A stretch of DNA of 64,000 bases from Paraphysomonas bandaiensis (taxonomy: Eukaryota > Chrysophyceae): the NCBI GenBank assembly GCA_965644295.1, contig CBFFRP010000386.1:48922-112921 (forward strand), written 5' to 3'. Of this stretch, positions 57,901-64,000 are shown piece by piece (the first letter of the stretch is position 1; each line of letters starts with the position of its first letter). Made by a program: the position numbers and the translations under genes. The notes below the pieces were generated by a model, which saw nothing but the letters and a program-made list of their open reading frames with translations, did no database searches and had not been told where the DNA came from.

Positions 57901-59760
57901 ATGTCATCTGAGAAGCGCTTGATAATATTCATGACATTATTGCGGTCCTGCGCGGGTTTTGAACAACTAGACACAACGGCGTGTCAACCATACGACCGTG
58001 ACTACTGTAATAATAGAGGATACTGTGACTCGAATGGAAACGGCTGTGAGTGTGATGATTACCTCCACTACTGGCCCTCTGAGCAGTGTTCTATATGGCA
58101 TAGTGGGCGGGAGCTTGAGTCCGGGCAGTACTGCTACCCTGGTACTGTAGACTATTATTGTAGTTGGTTAGGGAATTGCACCGAAGATGGGATGAGTTGC
58201 GATTGTTTTGACTCAGAGCATCGTACCTCGGTCGATAGGTGTTTGGAGTGGTACTCAGTGATTTCGCCTGCGACGGCTGCGCCCTCTATTGTACCGGCCA
58301 CACTAGCCCCCACTGCAGTGAATGCCAAATGCAGCTCGGGCGACCGTGACTACTGTAATAATAGAGGGTACTGTGACTCGAATGGAAACGGCTGTGAGTG
58401 TGATGATTACCTCCACTACTGGCCCTCTGAGCAGTGTTCTATATGGCATAGTGGGCGGGAGCTTGAGTCCGGGCAGTACTGCTACCCTGGTACTGTAGAC
58501 TATTATTGTAGTTGGTTAGGAACCTGCACCGAAGATGGGATGAGTTGCGATTGTTTTGACTCAGAGCATCGTACCTCGGTCGATAGGTGTTTGGAGTGGT
58601 ATATCACGGTTCCTACACCGTCTCCCTCGTTTGTCCCGCCCAGTTTACCACCCGATTCTGCTGCCCACACACTGACTCCAACATCTCTAATGCCGACACC
58701 GATGTTGCGGCCAACAAATACCCCATCTGTGGTCCTTAATCAAAACTGTTTTCCGGGCGACCGTGACTACTGTAATAATAGAGGATACTGTGACTCGAAT
58801 GGAAACGGCTGTGAGTGTGATGATTACCTCCACTACTGGCCCTCTGAGCAGTGTTCTATATGGCATAGTGGGCGGGAGCTTGAGTCCGGGCAGTACTGCT
58901 ACCCTGGTACTGTAGACTATTATTGTAGTTGGTTAGGAACCTGCACCGAAGATGGGATGAGTTGCGATTGTTTTGACTCAGAGCATCGTACCTCGGCCGA
59001 TAGGTGCGCTATATGGTCACCTGCACCTCCTATATCATCCCCTGCTCCCACGAACTTATCGTGCTTTCCCGGAGACCGATACTTCTGCAGTAATCGAGGC
59101 TACTGTAATGATGAAGGAAGCATGTGTGTGTGCGATGATCCTCTTCACTTCTGGTCCTCCGACAGATGCGAAAATTTTCATTTTGGACCGGAGCTTGATT
59201 CACTCCAGTGCTGCTTTCCGAATTCGACGGACTTTTATTGTAGCTGGCTAGGTTCATGTGATGAAAATGGTACTCACTGCTTGTGTGATGACCCTGACCA
59301 CCGTCTTCCATCTGAGCGCTGTGAGAACTGGCACGCTGAAGTAAATCGTACCCCTTCCTATTCAACTTGCCCACCATACATCGACATTGAGGAGGTCATC
59401 GTTGCGTCAACTTCCAATGGAAATACCAACAATCCTTTCAGTTACATGCCTCTTATTGTGGGAGGTATATGTTTATTAGTCCTTTCTGCTGCATTTTTGG
59501 TGTACAGATGTAAAAGCGGTGCGCATCAGTCGCCTGATACGGCAAAGTCTTCATCTTTTTCTTCTTCTTCAGTACAAGTGGAAGATGATGGGTTTTCTCT
59601 CACTACTATATTTCCATCAATATCACCTCGTGTGAAAGCCATGTTATCATCTCCCCGTATACTACAAAGGGCATCCTATGGTTCTATTATTCTAGGAACT
59701 GGACCACCTTCGGAGGAATTTATGGAGCTCACTGAAGAAAATGCTTCCGTGGAACTTTGA
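57901..59760 (+). CDS. Type I membrane protein with four tandem double Cys-rich (EGF-like) repeats
   Basis: Single exon, 619 aa from the first ATG. A signal peptide (SEKRLIIFMTLLRSCAGF) precedes four ~90-residue repeats (near 57986, 58338, 58756 and 59056), separated by Pro/Ser/Thr-rich linkers. Each repeat is two related modules, DRDYCNNRGYCDSNGNGCEC then VDYYCSWLGTCTEDGMSCDC, and each module ends in a C-x-C-x-D-x-x-H-x3-S-x2-(R/Q)-C motif (CDDYLHYWPSEQC; CFDSEHRTSVDRC). A transmembrane helix (LIVGGICLLVLSAAFLVY) and a Ser-rich ~75-residue cytoplasmic tail follow. Repeats 1-3 are nearly identical at the DNA level over ~260 bp; repeat 4 is diverged. Probably a cell-surface receptor or adhesin; ligand unknown. 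Confidence 0.9.
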   Translation: MSSEKRLIIFMTLLRSCAGFEQLDTTACQPYDRDYCNNRGYCDSNGNGCECDDYLHYWPSEQCSIWHSGRELESGQYCYPGTVDYYCSWLGNCTEDGMSCDCFDSEHRTSVDRCLEWYSVISPATAAPSIVPATLAPTAVNAKCSSGDRDYCNNRGYCDSNGNGCECDDYLHYWPSEQCSIWHSGRELESGQYCYPGTVDYYCSWLGTCTEDGMSCDCFDSEHRTSVDRCLEWYITVPTPSPSFVPPSLPPDSAAHTLTPTSLMPTPMLRPTNTPSVVLNQNCFPGDRDYCNNRGYCDSNGNGCECDDYLHYWPSEQCSIWHSGRELESGQYCYPGTVDYYCSWLGTCTEDGMSCDCFDSEHRTSADRCAIWSPAPPISSPAPTNLSCFPGDRYFCSNRGYCNDEGSMCVCDDPLHFWSSDRCENFHFGPELDSLQCCFPNSTDFYCSWLGSCDENGTHCLCDDPDHRLPSERCENWHAEVNRTPSYSTCPPYIDIEEVIVASTSNGNTNNPFSYMPLIVGGICLLVLSAAFLVYRCKSGAHQSPDTAKSSSFSSSSVQVEDDGFSLTTIFPSISPRVKAMLSSPRILQRASYGSIILGTGPPSEEFMELTEENASVEL

Positions 59761-60915
59761 TTTCTATGGAAGTCGTTCATAGTACCGTCTTAGTAATAGA
59801 ACATTGGTTATCTATTTATAAATGTTTATCGAATATGTAAAAATCTATTAATAATACAAAATACAAAAGATATACTCTTCTTTAATATATGAGGTGAATT
59901 TTGAGGTAGAGTAGGTTTCTATCGAAATGAGTAAACCTATCCTTAACACAGTTAAAATGGAAATATGGATTAATATTTTACTAGTATACATGGATCAGTG
60001 TCAGGGAACAATATATTATACGTTAATATTAGAATAGTACTAAAATACATTAACTAGTGGAAGCTAACTTCCAATACCATGGCAAGAACTATCTAGCCCT
60101 AATCTATGAGGAATCTGTCGAATTCAAAAACGAGGACTCCAAACAAGTAATAGTTGTACTTCTCATTGACAATAATATACATTTGGACTTACTCTGTAAG
60201 TATGGAACTCGATTGTACTCATTCGACGGGATCTACCTAATACGTTCTCTCCACAACATCCCACTAAGTAAGCACACCAGAATGAGTACTAATTATGTTG
60301 TTATGTCATAATTTAAGATAAAGGTAGAGTACATATCGTCCTTGTTACCGATTGTGATATGTGGTAGTGTATGCATGTCGTGCAGTACTCCTCATACTTA
60401 GGATGGGATGAGACTGCATGTAGACAATTTCATTATTCCAATGCTCGAACACATGATTGATATAAGGGCCAATCCAAAATTTATTGTTTCTCCTTCTTAA
60501 TATATTTTCATTATGAACTTCTGCTATAATAGATCTTATGCTTGCAATGCTATCGTATCGGCAGTTAGTATAATATTAGGAATTCCTACATGATATTGAT
60601 AGCATTGCATGTGGGGTTATGGTTGTACTGAGAGCTGGAGAGAGATGCATAAACTCATAAAAAACAAACAAAATGATAGGTACGAGCTGAAAATTCCAGG
60701 TTTTCACATCCTAAAATTCGAGAAAAAGACGATCAGTAGGAGCAGCAGAGAGGTAAAACTAAAACTGAAAACTTGTGACTTTTCAAGCTCATGGGTGAGG
60801 TAGCAGTGGAGTGGAGGAGAGAAAGTATGTGAGTTTCAATGAAGTGTGCTGAATTAATAACCAGAGTCAGCAATAATTAATTAATTACCTGGCTTGTCAG
60901 ACCGAATAGTGCATA
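59761..60915. other. Intergenic, no gene seen
   Basis: AT-rich spacer before RPL27A. Short frames (for example 60057-60311, starting with GTG) have no recognisable domain or splice context. The last ~100 bp are the probable RPL27A promoter. Confidence 0.6.
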
Positions 60916-61560
60916 ATGGTAAGTGTCTTATGGTCGTGGTGTATTGCCGCTTTATTATGATGTTGTACTTTTTGTAGCCGACCACTTTGCACAAGAACAG
61001 AAAGAAGAGGGGTCATGTCTCTGCTGGACATGGTAGAATTGGCAAGCACCGTTGCCACCCTGGAGGTCGTGGTAACGCTGGTGGCCAGCACCACCACCGT
61101 ATCTTGATGGATAAGTTCCACCCTGGTTATTTCGGAAAGGTAAGCCATTGTGATTTGACTTGTATTGCTGTAATAGTCCCTACAGGTCGGTATGAGAAGG
61201 TTCCACTACAAGGGTAACCCAGATTTCTGCCGCGGAGTCAACGTTGATAGACTTTGGAGCATGATGCCCGAGGGTGTTTACGAGCAAGCTAAGGCTTCTT
61301 CTTCGAACACTGCCCCTGTGATCGATGTGACTAAGTTGGTAAGTTCCATTTCAAATCTCTTGTCAAGGATAATCTCGAAATAGGGATACTTTAAGGTACT
61401 CGGAAAGGGTGCCCTTCCCTCCATCCCTCTTGTGGTGAAGGCCAAGTTTTTTACGAAGGAGGTGCGTTTTGTTATATCGCAAGTGTTATTATTCTGATGT
61501 CTCGTGTAGGCCGAGAAGAAGATCAAGAAAGCCGGTGGTGCTTGCCTCCTTACTGCTTAG
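60916..61560 (+). CDS. RPL27A: 60S ribosomal protein uL15 (RPL27A)
   Basis: CDS join(60916..60918, 60978..61139, 61186..61338, 61384..61461, 61510..61560), 148 aa, the same length as the human protein. Matches: [122 protein letters not shown] universal large-subunit protein that stabilises 28S rRNA domains. The first coding exon is only the ATG: the start codon is followed at once by a GTAAGT donor, and CCG ACC ACT begins exon 2. Codon use is GC-richer than in the neighbours, like RPS5. Confidence 0.97.
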
Positions 61561-62247
61561 ACATTGACTGTGTACATTGCGGTAATAATATTATTCGGGT
61601 CTGACTATTACAAATACCAGTGGTGGTAGTTGCCGATATTGGCATTTCTTGGGTGTTAGTAAAAGTAGAGTTCAGGCAAGCAGTTATTAAACGGTTCATT
61701 TTTTTTAACTGAAAGAGCCCTACGTATCTCGCTCCTTCATATTTGCAGAGTTTTAAGAATTGTGATTTAGAGATCTTGCAGACGACATTTATTCTTTACA
61801 CTTTTACTCCTGCTTCGTACCTTGTTGTACTGTTGCATTTAATTCACCCATTACTATAGCTATACAGCAGTCCATACGTCTGATACAATTGCCGAGTATG
61901 AAGCGCTTTGCTTGTACTCGATACTATTTTAAATCGCAAAGAGCAAAGAAAGTAGGTGTCGCCAACTAGTCATCTACTAATATTAGGAGTCATTGATTCA
62001 CGTATATCTCTTAACGCGTGAATACAACACACATATACAATGAAATACCAAATAGACTGAATAATTACCAAACTATACATGATACGCGACTGTACAAGAT
62101 ACGCACATGTGTGTGGTGCTAACGCTCTGCTCAAACGTGTCTTGCTATTATACTATTAGGCCTTATCGTTCAATCTTTATCTCTAATAATATCAAGTATA
62201 TTCTTACTAAATATTAAGACTAACCTTAAATCTTATTTTGGCAGCGG
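61561..62247. other. Spacer and probable 5' LTR/leader of the right-edge Copia element
   Basis: No gene. The stretch just before the gag ATG (TTTTGGCAGCGGATG) may hold the primer-binding site, so the 5' LTR probably lies within about 61900-62235. Its ends cannot be fixed without the 3' LTR. Confidence 0.45.
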
Positions 62248-64000
62248 ATGAGTTCTAAGACTAACAGTTACGATAACTCCGACTCCGACTCATCGGACAA
62301 GAGGAAGGATTCCATGCCACCCTTCGACGCCAAGAACTTCTCAAAATGGCAGAAGAAAAGTAGAGCCTGGTTCTTTCGTAAGCCTAAGATAGTATACATC
62401 CTAAGAAACGATGCGCCAGAGGAGCCTATACGTCAAGAGGAAGAAACAGAAGAGGACTACCTATACAGGAAAAACGCCTACGACGAAAATATGCAGTATT
62501 TCGAGGAGGGCAACAATTACCTATGGTCACTTCTATCCAGCGCGGTGATTGGCCAAAACGAGGAAGCAGAGGGTATTATCGAAACAGTCCCTGAAGGAGA
62601 TGGAAAAAGGGCATGGTCAGAGATCGAAAAGCATTTCAAAGACAAGACCTCAAATGATACGATAACCGACCTCATTGGCCAACTGCAATCAATCAAAATC
62701 AAGCAAGCTCAAACAATCAATCAATTCCTGGACGAAGTCGAAAAATTGCGATTAAAGCTCGCTACACATGGCCACAAAGTCTCTGAACAAGACCTTATTT
62801 CAAGAATACGACAAGGGATGGTCTCAAATGAGAACCAGACCTATAAGGACCTGGCAATCAACCTCCAAATGAACCCAATTGATGATTATAAAACGCTGAT
62901 AAGAAGATTGAGAGCATTCGAGCATTCCACTGTAGGCTCCCTACTATCACAAAATACGGAAACCAAACGGGACAGCGCAAACTACAGCTCAACAGGCAAA
63001 CAGCCGTTTAACCCCCGTCTACCGAAGAAGCAGAAGCACAACAACGGGCAGCGAAAACAGAAGAAATTCAACAAGCCCAGCAAAGTCACAAGAGCCTCGC
63101 GCGAAGTTAAGTGCTTCAGATGCAATGGATCCAACCACATTGCAGCAGAGTGCAAGCACTCGTGGGAACACATACAACAGATGCAGAAGTCCACAAACAA
63201 ACGAAACGACGACAAAAGAGGGAAAGGGCATCACTCCAAGAACACATCATCAAAATACCCAAGAAACAGTCATCGGGATTCGAACTTAAGACTGGAAGAC
63301 TATGACGATGAGGGGCCAAACGATGACAATGACTACAGTGCATTCTCTGGGATGATCACAGACAACCACGTCCTACATACGGAACACGAGAAGCAGGAAT
63401 TTGGCATTCTAGACTCTGGCTGCACAATATCAATTACAGCAGCACGAAGCTTACTCTCCGAATTCACTTACGATCAAACCACAATTTACACCGCCAAATC
63501 AGGATCAGAAATGCAGGCATTGGGATACGGCAAGCTTGGACTGATTAGCAAGTGCAGGCTAGTTCCAGACGCGTCAAAGACTTTAATTTCTATCAGCCAG
63601 TTGACAACAGACGCCAACTGCAATATTATATTCGGACCAAACGAGGCACGCGTATACCACGATGGAATTTTGTTAACCACAGCCAGGAAACAAAACGGTC
63701 TATACGAGATCAAATTATCCGATTTAGGTTACATCCAAGACCAGTGCAACTTGGCATCTACATCAAGCGGTTCCTCGATCTCCCTGGCACATCGAAGGTT
63801 GACCCACGCATCCATTGGCTTAATTCAAAAAGCACTAAAGTTGAATCTTGTGAAAGGAATCACTATTTCAAAATCCGACCTGAGCTCGCCACAGCTACCA
63901 GAAGGCCTTTGTGATGGCTGCGCACAAGGCAAGGCTCACAGGAGGAAACATAGGCGCGAGACAAGGCAAATGATACCGACAAAAACCAGAAGATCGCAGG
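62248..64000 (+). CDS. Copia gag-pol polyprotein, intact 5' half, cut by right edge
   Basis: Open frame from ATG at 62248 to the window end, 584 codons without a stop. An acidic N-terminus leads into a Copia-type gag (FSKWQKKSRAWFF; IGQLQSIKIKQAQTINQFLD; LISRIRQGM), a CCHC zinc knuckle (CFRCNGSNHIAAEC), an aspartic protease active site (FGILDSGCTISITAARSL) and the GAG-pre-integrase zinc region (LAHRRLTHASIGL; LCDGCAQGKAHRR). The integrase core, RT and RNase H must lie beyond the edge. It is a different lineage from the element at 40337-44950 (DSG rather than DSC protease site). GC content is higher than in the surroundings. Confidence 0.92.
   Translation, partial: MSSKTNSYDNSDSDSSDKRKDSMPPFDAKNFSKWQKKSRAWFFRKPKIVYILRNDAPEEPIRQEEETEEDYLYRKNAYDENMQYFEEGNNYLWSLLSSAVIGQNEEAEGIIETVPEGDGKRAWSEIEKHFKDKTSNDTITDLIGQLQSIKIKQAQTINQFLDEVEKLRLKLATHGHKVSEQDLISRIRQGMVSNENQTYKDLAINLQMNPIDDYKTLIRRLRAFEHSTVGSLLSQNTETKRDSANYSSTGKQPFNPRLPKKQKHNNGQRKQKKFNKPSKVTRASREVKCFRCNGSNHIAAECKHSWEHIQQMQKSTNKRNDDKRGKGHHSKNTSSKYPRNSHRDSNLRLEDYDDEGPNDDNDYSAFSGMITDNHVLHTEHEKQEFGILDSGCTISITAARSLLSEFTYDQTTIYTAKSGSEMQALGYGKLGLISKCRLVPDASKTLISISQLTTDANCNIIFGPNEARVYHDGILLTTARKQNGLYEIKLSDLGYIQDQCNLASTSSGSSISLAHRRLTHASIGLIQKALKLNLVKGITISKSDLSSPQLPEGLCDGCAQGKAHRRKHRRETRQMIPTKTRRSQ

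Noticed and set aside
60057-60311. 84-codon frame in the spacer before RPL27A
   Set aside because: GTG start, no recognisable domain, AT-rich composition like the surrounding non-coding DNA.

Overview
The window is nuclear DNA of a eukaryotic microbe. It is AT-rich, with compact genes separated by repeat-rich spacers. Genes are cut by short GT-AG introns, mostly about 35-120 nt, which I placed by frame and by alignment to remembered family motifs. A bZIP followed by a conserved domain that I know mainly from stramenopiles, together with an RGS/LOV-type protein, points to a stramenopile (heterokont) protist. This is an inference and no rRNA or organelle marker is present to test it.

Layout, left to right: a secreted-type O-GlcNAc-transferase-like protein (GT41, -, cut by the left edge) head-to-head with a four-helix ORAI-like membrane protein fused to a PH domain (+); a repeat field (4.9-8.6 kb); a stramenopile-type bZIP (-) head-to-head with NudC (+); a PARP-type ADP-ribosyltransferase (+); repeats; ribosomal protein uS7/RPS5 (-); an unknown small protein (-) head-to-head with calmodulin-lysine N-methyltransferase (+); repeats; an RGS-like/LOV protein (+); a 5'-truncated non-LTR retrotransposon with related SINE-like copies; a foldback element and a MULE-like MITE; proteasome subunit RPN1 (-) head-to-head with a degenerate membrane hybrid histidine kinase (+); a Copia element with three identical LTRs (40.3-45.0 kb) beside an older Copia remnant that itself carries a nested SINE-like insertion; a C2-WW protein (-) head-to-head with a TauE/SafE-type transporter (+); a dual-specificity phosphatase (-) head-to-head with a GT61 glycosyltransferase (+); a four-helix membrane protein (-) head-to-head with a large Cys-rich repeat receptor (+); ribosomal protein uL15/RPL27A (+); and the intact 5' half of a second Copia element running off the right edge.

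Two themes stand out. First, 14 of the 18 host genes form seven head-to-head pairs whose start codons lie about 0.4-0.8 kb apart, and several of these spacers share GTATAC and GCTGTACT strings. Second, several signalling proteins have lost canonical catalytic residues: a LOV domain without its photo-adduct cysteine, a histidine kinase without its phospho-acceptor His and Asp, and a PARP with an H-Y-I triad. No CRISPR, tRNA or rRNA gene was seen.
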